A DNA stretch of 64,000 nt. Origin: Nocardioides sp. YR527. Its GTDB lineage: Bacteria > Actinomycetota > Actinomycetes > Propionibacteriales > Nocardioidaceae. The notes under the pieces are model-generated. The model ran no database searches, was not told where the DNA came from, and saw only the letters and a program-made list of their open reading frames with translations. A program made the translations under genes and the position numbers. Location of the stretch: NCBI RefSeq assembly GCF_900101045.1, contig NZ_FNFN01000006.1:310001-374000 (forward strand), in the 5' to 3' direction. Position 1 is the first letter of the stretch. Each line of letters begins with the position of its first letter. Below, piece after piece: positions 8,021 through 16,957 of this stretch.

Positions 8021-8626
8021 ATGGACAAGTTCACCACCCACACCGGCGCCGGCGTACCCCTGCGCCGCAGCAACGTGGACACCGACCAGATCATCCCCGC
8101 GGTCTACCTCAAGCGGGTCACCCGCACCGGCTTCGAGGACGGCCTCTTCGCGGCCTGGCGCAACGACCCCACCTTCGTGCTCAACAACGAGGCGTACGCC
8201 GGGGCCTCCGTCCTCGTCGCCGGCCCCGACTTCGGCACCGGCTCCTCGCGTGAGCACGCCGTCTGGGCGCTGATGGACTACGGCTTCCGCGTCGTCATCT
8301 CGAGCCGCTTCGGCGACATCTTCCGCGGCAACTCCGGCAAGGCCGGCCTGCTCGCCGCGAAGGTCGACGAGAAGGTCGTCCAGAAGCTGTGGGACCACCT
8401 CGACGACAACCCCGGCGCCCAGATCACTGTCGACCTGGAGTCGCGCACCGTCCGTGCCGGCGAGGGCCCCGACGCGATCGAGGACTCCTTCGACATCGAC
8501 GACTACACCCGCTGGCGCCTCCTGGAGGGCCTCGACGACATCGGCATCACGCTCTCCCACGAGGACGACATCGCCGCGTACGAGACCACCCGGCCCTCCT
8601 TCAAGCCGGTCACCCAGCACGCCTAG
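8021..8626 (+). CDS. leuD: 3-isopropylmalate dehydratase small subunit
   Basis: A 201-residue swivel-domain subunit. Family marks are the N-terminal VPLRRSNVDTDQIIPA, the GPDFGTGSSREHAVWAL loop that completes the active site of LeuC, and ISSRFGDIFRGNSGKAGLL. It starts one base after the leuC stop. A strong hairpin with a T tract follows its stop, so the leuCD transcript probably ends there. Confidence 0.97.
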   Translation: MDKFTTHTGAGVPLRRSNVDTDQIIPAVYLKRVTRTGFEDGLFAAWRNDPTFVLNNEAYAGASVLVAGPDFGTGSSREHAVWALMDYGFRVVISSRFGDIFRGNSGKAGLLAAKVDEKVVQKLWDHLDDNPGAQITVDLESRTVRAGEGPDAIEDSFDIDDYTRWRLLEGLDDIGITLSHEDDIAAYETTRPSFKPVTQHA

Positions 8627-8636
8627 ATCGAATCGT

Positions 8637-8685
8637 CAGTTGTGGGCGACGAAAGAACACTTTCGTCGCCCACAACTGCTTTTTC
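8637..8685. terminator. Intrinsic terminator after leuD
   Basis: A perfect 19-base stem (8637-8655 with 8660-8678, beginning CAGTTGTGGGCGACG) closes on the loop AACA and is followed by a T-rich run at 8680-8685. It is the strongest classical terminator I see in the window. Because the stem is symmetric it may also stop the convergent gene that ends at 8692. Confidence 0.85.
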
Positions 8686-8691
8686 GGCTGG

Positions 8692-9975
8692 TCAGGGGAT
8701 CCGGATCTGGCCGTCGGCGGCACGCTGGGAGCCGGTGACGCGGTCGCAGGAGCCGGTGTTGACCCAGCAGCGGAGGTACCAGGAGTCGGTGGTGGTGGCG
8801 GTGTAGAGGACGACGCTGCGGTCGGACTCGAAGCCCGCGACGCGGACCTTCTCGACGGAGTCGGGCACACGCAGGTCGATGTGCTCGGAGGTGCTCATGT
8901 TGACCGCGATGCCGCGCTCGGCGCCGTAGCTGATCATCCCGGGATCGCTGGGGTTGCGAGCGATCGCGACGATCGAGCCGTCGGGGGAGTCCGCGACCGA
9001 TCCGGGCAGCGGTGCGTGGACGCCGGGCTGGGTGAGGCTGCCGTCTGCTTCGATCGCGGCGAAGCGGGCCTCCCACTCGCTGGGGTTGTGCAGGAGTACG
9101 CCGCGGCGCAGCGGGATCAGCTGCTGGTAGCCGAGCGGCAGCGAGATCCGCTGGGTGGCCTCGCCGGGATCCCAGGCGGTCACCGGCGGCCGGGAGACGA
9201 TGAGCTCGCCGTAGTTGCCGGGCGCCGCCGGCGGGGCAGGCACGATGCCGGTGCGGAAGTAGGCGCGGGTGCGGTCGGTGCCCAGCACCGCGGTGGCGAC
9301 GGGGGTGCCCTCGAGCTCGAGCCGATCGGTCTCCTCGCCGGTCCTGGTGTCCACGGCGACGAGCGCGGAGGCGGCGTCGCCGGTCTGCTGGAGCGCGAAG
9401 AGCTGGTTGCCGTCCTTGCTCAGGACCGGCTGGGTCCACAGGCCGGGGACCTGGATCGTCGACCCGCGCCGCGCGATCCACACCGGACCGGGCTTGTCCG
9501 CGCGCTCGTACATCAGCACCGTCCACGCGGCCACGCTCATCTGGGAGCCGAAGACCTTCTGCGGCTTCGCACCGAGCTGGAGCCGGCCGGCCCGGTCGAC
9601 GAAGGGCAGGGTCGTCGCAGGGCCGACAGGCAGGTCCGCGTACGTCGCCGGGATCGCCGGCTCGCTGTTGCGGACCGTCGGGGCGGGCGGCGCGGGCGTG
9701 GGGACGTTGGCGCCGGTGCGCCCCTCGGCGAGCCGGGTCGTGTGGACGGCGAGCCAGGCCACGGAGGCGATCAGGGCGAGGACGATGCAGGCCGAGAACA
9801 CGATCCCGGCGCGGCTGTGCCTCGCCGTGGTCTGCGGCTCCTCGAGAGCCACGGTGGGCTGCTCCTCGTCGATGTGCACGTCGGTGATGGTCGTACCTTC
9901 CTCGTCCTGTCTCCCGAAGGCTGCGACGTCGATGCAATGCTGCGGACGTGCCCCGAGTCTCTCCACGGTAACCAC
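8692..9975 (-). CDS. Membrane-anchored extracytoplasmic protein, unknown function
   Basis: Up to 427 residues. A polar N-terminal stretch of about 55 residues is followed by one membrane helix (around FSACIVLALIASVAWLAV), a Pro/Thr-rich linker and a long soluble domain of short repeated strand-like units, for example VDTRTGEETDRLELEG and IEADGSLTQPG. This looks like a beta-propeller or TolB-like fold, but I cannot assign a family. Two cysteines near the C-terminus (YLRCW and SCDRV) may form a disulfide. The start is uncertain: the GTG at 9975 is the longest option and a shorter start nearer the helix is possible. Its 3' end shares the leuD terminator region. Confidence 0.7.
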   Translation of the reverse strand: MVTVERLGARPQHCIDVAAFGRQDEEGTTITDVHIDEEQPTVALEEPQTTARHSRAGIVFSACIVLALIASVAWLAVHTTRLAEGRTGANVPTPAPPAPTVRNSEPAIPATYADLPVGPATTLPFVDRAGRLQLGAKPQKVFGSQMSVAAWTVLMYERADKPGPVWIARRGSTIQVPGLWTQPVLSKDGNQLFALQQTGDAASALVAVDTRTGEETDRLELEGTPVATAVLGTDRTRAYFRTGIVPAPPAAPGNYGELIVSRPPVTAWDPGEATQRISLPLGYQQLIPLRRGVLLHNPSEWEARFAAIEADGSLTQPGVHAPLPGSVADSPDGSIVAIARNPSDPGMISYGAERGIAVNMSTSEHIDLRVPDSVEKVRVAGFESDRSVVLYTATTTDSWYLRCWVNTGSCDRVTGSQRAADGQIRIP

Positions 9976-10072
9976 GTCGAGGCGCCGGAATCAGGAGAGA
10001 TCAGGTGAACAATCCGTTTTCACATGCCGTCGGTATGTTCGGAAGTCCCGGAGATGGCCTAAGGTCGATCGT

Positions 10073-10633
10073 GTGGTGAGAAAACGAGTAGCTGATGCAG
10101 GCAAACAGGCCGGAAGAGTAGTCGGCACGGTGCGGGAGACGGCCGGGAAGCTGGTCGCCGACGTGGTGTCCGGCAAGCTCAAGGTCCCCGCCGTTCCGAA
10201 GGTCAAGGTCCCGCGGCCAGGGCGCAAGGCACCGGCCAAGGCCGCCGAGCCGGTCGTGAAGCCCGAGCCGACCGCCGACAAGGTCGAGACGACCACGGTC
10301 GAGAAGCCCGTGGCGGCGAAGAAGACCGCCGCCAAGAAGACCACGGCCAAGAAGAGCACCGCGACGAAGACGACCGCGGCGAAGAAGACGGCGGCGAAGA
10401 AGGCTCCGGCGGCGAAGAAGACCACCGCCAAGAAGACGACCGCCAAGAAGACGACCGCCAAGAAGGCTCCGGCGGCGAAGAAGACCGCGGCGAAGAAGAC
10501 GACCGCGGCGAAGAAGACGACGGCCGCCAAGAAGACCACGGCCAAGAAGGCTCCGGTGGCGAAGAAGGCTCCCGCGAGCGAGACGTCGGCCAGCCCGACC
10601 ACCGGGCCCGAGACGCCGCCGGCCGACTCCTAG
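10073..10633 (+). CDS. Lysine/alanine-rich histone-H1-like protein at the hupB position
   Basis: A 186-residue, very basic protein. Residues 1-60 are a short basic helix-prone segment (VRKRVADAGKQAGRVVGTV), residues 60-85 are a Pro/Glu/Val linker, and residues about 85-165 hold some fifteen AKK units in patterns such as KKTTAKK and KKAPAAKK, ending in a Ser/Pro tail. This tail resembles the C-terminal extension of mycobacterial HupB and Streptomyces HupS, which binds DNA and RNA. No HU fold is present. The gene lies after leuCD, where hupB/hupS is found in relatives. The GTG at 10073 follows AAGG; GTG at 10076 is equally possible. It probably compacts nucleoid DNA. Its stop overlaps that of fbiD. 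Confidence 0.8.
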   Translation: MVRKRVADAGKQAGRVVGTVRETAGKLVADVVSGKLKVPAVPKVKVPRPGRKAPAKAAEPVVKPEPTADKVETTTVEKPVAAKKTAAKKTTAKKSTATKTTAAKKTAAKKAPAAKKTTAKKTTAKKTTAKKAPAAKKTAAKKTTAAKKTTAAKKTTAKKAPVAKKAPASETSASPTTGPETPPADS

Positions 10634-11271
10634 CCGAGACTCCCGACGCGCACCGACGCGAGAGTCGTACGCGGCCCGAGCCCCAGGCTGCGTACGGTCT
10701 CGAGGTCCTCGAGAGTGTCGACGTCGTGGCGAAGCGAGTCGAGGTCGCCCTCCAGCGGATGGGCGCCGCCGTCGCGGTGGGCGGCGGCGGAGCCGGGCCC
10801 GAACGCGGGCCGGAACCGGTCGTGGAGCGCGGTGTAGAGCGTGGTGCCCCCGCCGGCCGCGTCCTCGACGTACGCAGCCCCGAACCCGTCCGCGGCGCTC
10901 AGCGCCGCGTCGAGGTCGGCGGAGCGGAGAGCCGGCAGGTCCCCGCACAGGGCAGCGGGACGGAGCCCCGGCCAGCGGCGCCGGGCTTCGAGCGCGCCTT
11001 GTACGAGGGTCTCGTTGAGGTCCCCGCTGACCCCGTCGGGGATGACGGCTGCGCCGAGACGGGCGACATCGGCGGCGAAGTAGGAGTCGTCGGTGATCAC
11101 CAGCACGGCGCCGACGCCGGAGGCGGCCAGGCATGACTCGGCGGTGTCGAGGGCGAACGACCGGGCGAGATCGGCCCGTTCGTGCGACTCGATTCCGACC
11201 AGCCGGGACTTGCCGCGCGCCGGAGGCTTGACGGGCAGCAGTACGACGTAACCGGGTGCAGGTACAGGCAT
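10630..11271 (-). CDS. fbiD: 2-phospho-L-lactate / phosphoenolpyruvate guanylyltransferase (F420 synthesis)
   Basis: A 213-residue CofC/FbiD protein. The nucleotidyltransferase start is VLLPVKPPARGKSRL, followed by the LCGDLPAL segment with its metal-binding aspartate and a late LDSLRHDVDTLEDLE. The enzyme activates phosphoenolpyruvate (in mycobacteria) or 2-phospho-L-lactate with GTP for coenzyme F420 assembly. The ATG at 11271 gives the family N-terminus; longer in-frame starts would overlap the divergent acyltransferase gene. It neighbours gpsA and the hupB locus as in Mycobacterium. Its stop codon shares CTAG at 10630-10633 with the convergent histone-like gene. No other F420 gene is in the window. 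Confidence 0.9.
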   Translation of the reverse strand: MPVPAPGYVVLLPVKPPARGKSRLVGIESHERADLARSFALDTAESCLAASGVGAVLVITDDSYFAADVARLGAAVIPDGVSGDLNETLVQGALEARRRWPGLRPAALCGDLPALRSADLDAALSAADGFGAAYVEDAAGGGTTLYTALHDRFRPAFGPGSAAAHRDGGAHPLEGDLDSLRHDVDTLEDLETVRSLGLGPRTTLASVRVGSLG

Positions 11272-11332
11272 CGAGGTAGATCCTGACAGGTATCTCACAA
11301 CGACGCGGAGACGGCCCGGTAGCCTGCCCTGC

Positions 11333-12097
11333 GTGGGAAAGTACCGGAAGTTCCAGGAGGGCAAGCTCGGCTGGCCGTGGACCGTGGCTGTCGGCATCGT
11401 GAAGCCTGTCCTTCTCGCCACGACCAAGCACCAGTGGGTCGGCGGCGAGAAGATCCCGGAGAGCGGGGGAGCGGTCTTCGCGATCAACCACGTCTCCGAG
11501 ATCGACCCGTTCACCGCCGCGCACATCGTGTGGGACTACGGACGTAGGCCGAGCTATCTGGCCAAGGCCGCGTTGTTCAAGGGGCCGCTGGGCAAGTTCC
11601 TGCGGGCCGCCCGACAGATCCCCGTGGACCGGACGGCCGGCGCGTCTGCGTTCGACGCGGCCGTGAAGGCCGTCAACGAGGGCAGCATCGTGGTCGTCTA
11701 CGTCGAGGGGTCCATCACCAAGGACCCGGCCGGCTGGCCGATGCGCGGCAAGTCCGGTGCGGCACGGATCGCGCTCGCCACCGGTGCCCCGGTCTACCCG
11801 GTGGGACAGTGGGGAGCCCAGGAGCTGCTCCCGGCGTACTCCCTCAAGCCGCACCTGATCGGTCGCAAGATGATCCAGATGAAGATCGGCGACCCGGTGG
11901 AGCTGAAGGATCTCGAGGTCCAGGAACACACGCCGAAGGTCGTCAACGAGGCGACCGACCGGATCATGAAGGCGATCGTCGGCCTGGTGGCCGACATCCG
12001 GCAGGAGGAGCCGCCCAGCGAGCTCTTCGACCCGAAGAAGGCCGGTGTGAACGCGACCGGCGACCCCCGCAAGACGAAGAAGAAGGACGACAATTGA
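11333..12097 (+). CDS. plsC: 1-acyl-sn-glycerol-3-phosphate acyltransferase family protein
   Basis: A 254-residue PlsC-type acyltransferase. The catalytic NHxxxxD motif is seen as INHVSEIDPF near residue 60, and the substrate-binding block appears as YVEGSITKDP with GAARIALATGAPVYPVGQWG further on. The family acylates lysophosphatidic acid at the inner membrane face. The C-terminal 30 residues are charged and lysine rich. GTG at 11333 is the start, 61 bases from the divergent fbiD start. gpsA follows, and G3P dehydrogenase plus acyltransferase together supply phosphatidic acid, so the pairing makes metabolic sense. The exact acyl acceptor is not certain from sequence. Confidence 0.88.
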   Translation: MGKYRKFQEGKLGWPWTVAVGIVKPVLLATTKHQWVGGEKIPESGGAVFAINHVSEIDPFTAAHIVWDYGRRPSYLAKAALFKGPLGKFLRAARQIPVDRTAGASAFDAAVKAVNEGSIVVVYVEGSITKDPAGWPMRGKSGAARIALATGAPVYPVGQWGAQELLPAYSLKPHLIGRKMIQMKIGDPVELKDLEVQEHTPKVVNEATDRIMKAIVGLVADIRQEEPPSELFDPKKAGVNATGDPRKTKKKDDN

Positions 12098-12112
12098 GCG
12101 AGCGCCAGCGAG
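12098..12112. repeat. Partial copy of the dispersed intergenic repeat
   Basis: GCGAGCGCCAGCGAG directly after the plsC stop is the same string as the left part of the large palindromic repeat at 13194, and differs by one base in the repeat at 21504. Here the rest of the element is missing. Confidence 0.5.
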
Positions 12113-12176
12113 TGAACCATGAGCACAACACGCCGCCGCGTCCGTATTCTGGCGCCTGCGCTACGGAGGCAGCGGC

Positions 12177-13187
12177 GTGAGCGAGCTTGGCAAGGTAGCG
12201 GTCTTCGGAGCGGGTTCGTGGGGCACCGCGTTCTCGGTCATCCTCGCCGACGCGGGCAACGACGTGACCATGTGGGCGCGACGTGAGGAGGTCGCGGCGG
12301 CGATCAACGACACCCACGAGAACCCCGACTACCACCCGGGCACCGAGCTGCCGCGCAACATCAGCGCCACCCACGACATCGAGAAGGCCGCACACGGCGC
12401 CGATCTGGTCGTCCTCGCGGCGCCGTCGCAGACGCTGCGCGCCAACCTCACCGACTGGGCGCCGTTCCTGCCCCAGGACGTACCGCTGGTCTCGCTGATG
12501 AAGGGTGTCGAGCTCGGCACCCTCGAGCGGATGAGCGAGGTGATCGCTCATGTCACGGGTGCGGGACCGGAGCGGATCGCGGTGGTCAGCGGCCCCAACC
12601 TGTCCAAGGAGATCATCCGTCGCGAGCCCGCCGCCGGTGTGGTGGCGTGCGCCGACGAGGAGGTCGCCAAGGCGATCCAGGCGCGCGTGCACTCGCCCGC
12701 GTTCCGTCCCTACACCTCGACCGACGTGGTCGGCTGCGAGATCGGCGGGGCCTACAAGAACGTGGTCGCGATCTCGACCGGGATGGCCGCCGGGATGGGG
12801 TTCGGCGACAACACCCAGGCGTCGCTGATCACCCGCGGCCTCGCCGAGACCGCGCGGCTGGCGATGCAGCTCGGCGCCAACCCGATGACCCTCATGGGTC
12901 TGGCCGGCCTCGGTGACCTGGCCGCGACCTGCTCCTCGCCGCTGTCTCGCAACCGTACGTTCGGGGAGAAGCTCGGCAAGGGCATGACCACCGCCGACAT
13001 CCTCGCCTCCAGCCATCAGGTCGCCGAGGGCGCCAAGTCGTCGCACTCGCTGCGCGAGCTGGCCGCGAAGGTCGGGGTGGACGTGCCGCTGGCGCAGTAC
13101 GTCGACGACGTCGTCTCCGGCGCCAAGACCGTCAGCGAGATCATGGACGAGATGCTCGAGCGGCCGACGAAGGCGGAGACCGAGTAA
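12177..13187 (+). CDS. gpsA: NAD(P)H-dependent glycerol-3-phosphate dehydrogenase
   Basis: A 336-residue enzyme that reduces dihydroxyacetone phosphate to sn-glycerol 3-phosphate for phospholipid synthesis. The Rossmann motif GAGSWGTAF is near the start, the catalytic lysine lies in EIGGAYKNVVAI, and GPNLSKEI and GLGDLAATC are also family landmarks. The GTG at 12177 is preceded by GGAGGC. It sits downstream of plsC on the same strand, and a palindromic repeat element begins seven bases after its stop, probably ending the transcript. Confidence 0.97.
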   Translation: MSELGKVAVFGAGSWGTAFSVILADAGNDVTMWARREEVAAAINDTHENPDYHPGTELPRNISATHDIEKAAHGADLVVLAAPSQTLRANLTDWAPFLPQDVPLVSLMKGVELGTLERMSEVIAHVTGAGPERIAVVSGPNLSKEIIRREPAAGVVACADEEVAKAIQARVHSPAFRPYTSTDVVGCEIGGAYKNVVAISTGMAAGMGFGDNTQASLITRGLAETARLAMQLGANPMTLMGLAGLGDLAATCSSPLSRNRTFGEKLGKGMTTADILASSHQVAEGAKSSHSLRELAAKVGVDVPLAQYVDDVVSGAKTVSEIMDEMLERPTKAETE

Positions 13188-13193
13188 CTCGCC

Positions 13194-13299
13194 GGTCGAG
13201 CCCGCGAGCGCCAGCGAGCGGTGTCGAGACCAACACAGTCGCGAAACGAGCTGTGTTGGTCTCGACACGCCTCCGCCTAGCGGCTCCGGCGGCTCGACC
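13194..13299. repeat. Long palindromic intergenic repeat, copy 1
   Basis: A 106-base element between the convergent gpsA and chitinase genes. The core is an 18-base perfect stem starting GTGTCGAGACCAACAC (13221-13238 with 13251-13268). It is flanked by GGTCGAG at the left edge and CTCGACC at the right edge, with GCGAGCGCCAGCGAGCG and CCTCCGCCTAGCGGCTCC between. The same element recurs at 21504-21627. It probably folds in RNA as a bidirectional terminator and resembles REP/BIME-type repeats in design. Confidence 0.75.
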
Positions 13300-13305
13300 G
13301 ACGGG

Positions 13306-14955
13306 CTAAGCCGTGCCGAGGTCCTTCCAGGGGCCCCACTCCTCGGTGCCGGGGGTGTTGCCCTGGGTCCACCACTTGGCCTCCCACAGGTGACCGCCGT
13401 AGGTGACGCGGTCACCGGCGACGTACACCGTGCCGGCCGACCATGCGGCCGCGGCCGGCGGGTCCGTCGGCGGATCGGTCGGCGGGTCCGTGGGCTCCTC
13501 GGTCGGCGGGTCGGTCGGGTCCGGCTCCTCGACCGGGCCGCCGGTGCCGTTGCGCATCGCGTCGGCGAAGGTGCCGACCAGCTCGCCCTGGCGGTCACCG
13601 GACAGCTCCCACCACATGCCTCCGCCGAGGCCCTTGGAGATGGCGTAGGAGGCCTTCTGGGCGATCGTCCGGGTGTTGTCGTAGCTCCACCACTGGTTGC
13701 CGTCGTAGCGCCACGCGGCGCCGACCGCGGCGTCGTAGTGGTCGGTGCCGCGGGACTTGAGCTTGTCGTAGTCCTCGTTGCCCGCCTCGTACGTCCCTGG
13801 TGCCGCGGCGGTCGCCGGACCCCACGCGTTGGCCGAGCTGGCGCCCTGCCAGCCGCGACCGTACGCGGCCATGCCCAGGCCGAGCTGGGCCGGTGAGATG
13901 CCGGCGTCGAGGTACTCGCTGACCGACTCGTCCACGCTGAACCGCTTCCCGTCGGGGCGGGGGTCGGCGGGGTCGGGGTAGAGGTTGCCCTGGTGGCCGG
14001 TCAGTGTCGGGTCCCAGGCGCCCCACAGGTCATAGCCCTGGATGTTGCCGAAGTCGAGGGAGTTGAAGATCGCCGGGTCGTTCCAGCCGCCGGCCTCGAT
14101 GTCTTGCGGGTTGGCCGGGAGGAACGCCGAGAGCTGGTAGTCCTTGCCCGTGGTGGAGCCGAGGGCGTCCAGCTGGGAGCGGAACTCGGCCAGGAGCGCC
14201 TTGAAGTTGGCGCGGTCGTTGACCGGGTCGACATGGTTGCCGGTGTTGCCGTTGGGCGAGCCCGGCCACTCCCAGTCGATGTCGAAGCCGTCGAAGACGC
14301 CGGCGGCCGCTCCGGCGCCACCGCGGCCGTCGATGACCGGCAGGTTGCCCTTGATGTAGAGGTCGATGCAGGAGGAGACGAACTTGCGTCGCGACTCCGG
14401 GGTCGCCGCAGCGAGGGAGAAGTTCTTCGACCAGGTCCAGCCGCCCAGCGAGAGCAGGACCTTCAGGTCGGGGTGCTTCGCCTTGAGCTGCTTGAGCTGG
14501 TTGAAGGAGCCGGCCAGCGGCTGGTCCCAGGTGTCGGCGGTGCCGGAGACGGACGCATCCGCGGCGTACGACATCCCGTAGTCGGCGTAGGCATCACCGG
14601 CGCCGTCGGAGCCGTTGGGCCCCTCGCCCTGGGCCTTGTTGGCCTCGAAGCAGGTCAGCGTCTGGTGGTGGATGTTGCCGAAGGCGTAGTTGAGGTGGGT
14701 GAGGTCGTCCGCGACCCCGGACGTCTCCAGCTGCTTGAGCTTGAAGGCTCGGCCGTAGACGCCCCACTGCACGAAGTAGCCGACGTTGCGGTAGCCGTTG
14801 ATCGCGGTCGGCTCCGCGGCGGCCGTCTTCAGCGATGCGCTGGACGGAGTGCTGGTGAGGACGAGCGCGCCGGTGAGGGCGAGCGCTCCGGCGAGTGCGC
14901 CGATGAGAAGGCCGGCTGTCCGGCGTGGTCTTCGAGAGGGCAGAGCGACATGCAT
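13306..14955 (-). CDS. Secreted GH18 chitinase with C-terminal chitin-binding module
   Basis: A 549-residue secreted enzyme. Residues 1-45 form a signal peptide with twin arginines (SRRPRRTAGLLIGALAG), so Tat export is possible. The GH18 barrel follows, with the SLGGW strand and the catalytic DxxDxDxE in FDGFDIDWEWPG. A Pro/Thr/Asp linker (PTDPPTEEP repeats) leads to a CBM5/12-type module with AWSAGTVYVAGDRVTYGG and W residues suited to chitin. The enzyme hydrolyses chitin outside the cell, typical of soil actinobacteria. I chose ATG 14955 because GGAGG precedes it; an upstream in-frame start would add 18 residues. The stop faces repeat copy 1. Confidence 0.95.
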   Translation of the reverse strand: MHVALPSRRPRRTAGLLIGALAGALALTGALVLTSTPSSASLKTAAAEPTAINGYRNVGYFVQWGVYGRAFKLKQLETSGVADDLTHLNYAFGNIHHQTLTCFEANKAQGEGPNGSDGAGDAYADYGMSYAADASVSGTADTWDQPLAGSFNQLKQLKAKHPDLKVLLSLGGWTWSKNFSLAAATPESRRKFVSSCIDLYIKGNLPVIDGRGGAGAAAGVFDGFDIDWEWPGSPNGNTGNHVDPVNDRANFKALLAEFRSQLDALGSTTGKDYQLSAFLPANPQDIEAGGWNDPAIFNSLDFGNIQGYDLWGAWDPTLTGHQGNLYPDPADPRPDGKRFSVDESVSEYLDAGISPAQLGLGMAAYGRGWQGASSANAWGPATAAAPGTYEAGNEDYDKLKSRGTDHYDAAVGAAWRYDGNQWWSYDNTRTIAQKASYAISKGLGGGMWWELSGDRQGELVGTFADAMRNGTGGPVEEPDPTDPPTEEPTDPPTDPPTDPPAAAAWSAGTVYVAGDRVTYGGHLWEAKWWTQGNTPGTEEWGPWKDLGTA

Positions 14956-15130
14956 GGTGACACCTCCGAGGTGATGGCTGGCTCGGGCACCAGACGCCCG
15001 AATCGCCATTCGATGGTGGCAGTCAGTTTGTTTGTAAGCAACCCTTACTAATTAAGGAATTTCAGAACGTAATTCGAGGTCGGCGGCGAAGTAGTACCTT
15101 CGATGGGCCGTCAATCTCTGGGAGACCGCC

Positions 15131-16957
15131 ATGCTCGGACGCCGCTCTGCAGTTGTCGCCACACTGACCGGAGGTGCGCTCGCGCTGGCCACCCTGGTCC
15201 CGTACGCCGGGGCTGCCGTCGCCCCGGACGACAGGCTGACGCCACCACCGAAGATGCCCACCGCGGTCGGGTACGACGGCGCGGTGGCGAGCGTCGACGC
15301 CGACGCGAGCCGGGTCGGGCTCGAGGTGTTGCGCAAGGGCGGAAACGCGGTCGACGCCGCGGTCGCGACGGCTGCGGCGCTCGGTGTGACCGAGCCCTAC
15401 TCGGCCGGGCTCGGCGGGGGCGGCTTCTTCGTGCACTACTCCGCGCGCACCGGTGAGGTCGAGACGATCGACGGGCGGGAGAAGGCGCCGGCCGCGATGC
15501 CGCACGACGCGTTCATCGACCCCGAGACCGGGAAGGAGTACCCGTTCTTCCCTGACATGGTCACCAGCGGCGCCTCGGTCGGGGTGCCCGGCACCCCGCT
15601 GACCTGGGACAAGGCGCTTCGAAAGTGGGGTACGCGCTCGCTCGGCCAGTCGCTCGCGCCGGCCGCGCGGCTGGCCCGTCAGGGGTTCGTCGTCGACGAG
15701 ACCTTCCGCCAGCAGACAGTCGACAACGCGGAACGTTTCGCAGCGATCGATTCCACCGCGGAACTGTTCCTTCCCGGAGGATCGGCGCCCGAGGTCGGTA
15801 GCCGGTTCCGCAACCCCGACCTCGCCGCCACCTACGACCTGCTCGGCCGCAAGGGCGTGAAGGCCTTCTACCGCGGCCCGCTGGCCGCGCAGATCGCCAA
15901 GACGGTGGCCGAGCCGCCGAAGACCGACGACACCGACCTGCCGGTTCCGGCCGGCTGGGTGACCACCGAGGACCTAGCCGCCTACACCGCCCCCGATCGC
16001 GAGCCGACCCGCTCGACCTACCGGGACCTGGAGGTCTACGGGATGGCGCCGCCGTCCTCGGGAGGCACCTCGGTCGGTGAGGCGCTCAACATCCTGGAGC
16101 GCTACGAGCTGGCGGGGATGAGCAATACCGAGGCCTACCACCACCTGCTGGAGGCGAGCGCGATCGCCTTCGCCGACCGGGGCGCCTACCTCGGCGACCC
16201 CGACCACGTCGACGTACCCGTCGAGGCACTCCTCGACGACACCTTCGCCGCCGAGCGGGCCTGCGGGATCGACCCCGCGGCGGCCCGGCCGAAGCCGGTG
16301 GCCGCCGGGGACGCGTACGACTTCGACGGGGTCTGCGACGGCGCGGCGGGCGCGGGCGAGACGGCGAGGGACACCGAGAACCTCGAGACCACCAACCTGA
16401 CCGTGGTCGACCGTTGGGGCAACGTCGTCGAATACACCCTGACCATCGAGCAGACCGGCGGATCGGGGATCACCGTGCCCGGCCGCGGCTTCATCCTCAA
16501 CAACGAGCTGACCGACTTCTCGACGACCTACCGGGCCGACGACCCCAACCGGATCGAGCCAGACAAGCGCCCGCGCAGCTCGATGGCACCCACGATCGTC
16601 CTCTCCGAGGGCCGGCCCGTGCTGGCGGTCGGGTCGCCGGGCGGCTCGACGATCATCACCACGGTGCTCCAGATCCTCATCGAGCGGTACGCGCGCGACC
16701 GGACCCTGCCCGAGGCGATGGCGGCGCCGCGGGTCTCGCAGCGCAACGGAGCGAGCACGGGTGCCGAGCCGGCGTTCATCGAAGCCTACGGAGGGCCGCT
16801 GACATCGCTGGGGCACAGCTTCGCCCCGACCGCCGAGCTCGGCGCGGCCACCGCGATCGAGATCGGCCCCGACGGCCTGCTGACCTCGACCGCCGAGCCG
16901 TGGCGACGTGGTGGCGGGTCCGCGTTGGTGGTGAGCCCGGTGACCCCGACGCACTAG
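15131..16957 (+). CDS. ggt: Gamma-glutamyltransferase, exported
   Basis: A 608-residue Ntn-hydrolase precursor. An N-terminal signal peptide (TLTGGALALATLVPYAGA) predicts export. The self-cleavage site is the TT pair in ENLETTNLTVVDRWGN; the first threonine becomes the nucleophile of the small subunit. GLGGGGFFVHY near the N-terminus, PRSSMAPTIV and GSPGGSTIITTV are further family marks. The enzyme cleaves glutathione and other gamma-glutamyl compounds or transfers the glutamyl group. The ATG at 15131 is 175 bases from the divergent chitinase start. Its stop codon overlaps that of the convergent PLP enzyme, sharing CTAG at 16954-16957. Confidence 0.95.
   Translation: MLGRRSAVVATLTGGALALATLVPYAGAAVAPDDRLTPPPKMPTAVGYDGAVASVDADASRVGLEVLRKGGNAVDAAVATAAALGVTEPYSAGLGGGGFFVHYSARTGEVETIDGREKAPAAMPHDAFIDPETGKEYPFFPDMVTSGASVGVPGTPLTWDKALRKWGTRSLGQSLAPAARLARQGFVVDETFRQQTVDNAERFAAIDSTAELFLPGGSAPEVGSRFRNPDLAATYDLLGRKGVKAFYRGPLAAQIAKTVAEPPKTDDTDLPVPAGWVTTEDLAAYTAPDREPTRSTYRDLEVYGMAPPSSGGTSVGEALNILERYELAGMSNTEAYHHLLEASAIAFADRGAYLGDPDHVDVPVEALLDDTFAAERACGIDPAAARPKPVAAGDAYDFDGVCDGAAGAGETARDTENLETTNLTVVDRWGNVVEYTLTIEQTGGSGITVPGRGFILNNELTDFSTTYRADDPNRIEPDKRPRSSMAPTIVLSEGRPVLAVGSPGGSTIITTVLQILIERYARDRTLPEAMAAPRVSQRNGASTGAEPAFIEAYGGPLTSLGHSFAPTAELGAATAIEIGPDGLLTSTAEPWRRGGGSALVVSPVTPTH

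Noticed and set aside
9991..10602. Long hydrophobic frame antisense to the histone-like gene (FLAVVFLA-type repeats)
   Set aside because: It is the exact reverse reading of AKK-rich codons (GCC AAG AAG) and has no ribosome site; the sense frame fits a known protein type.
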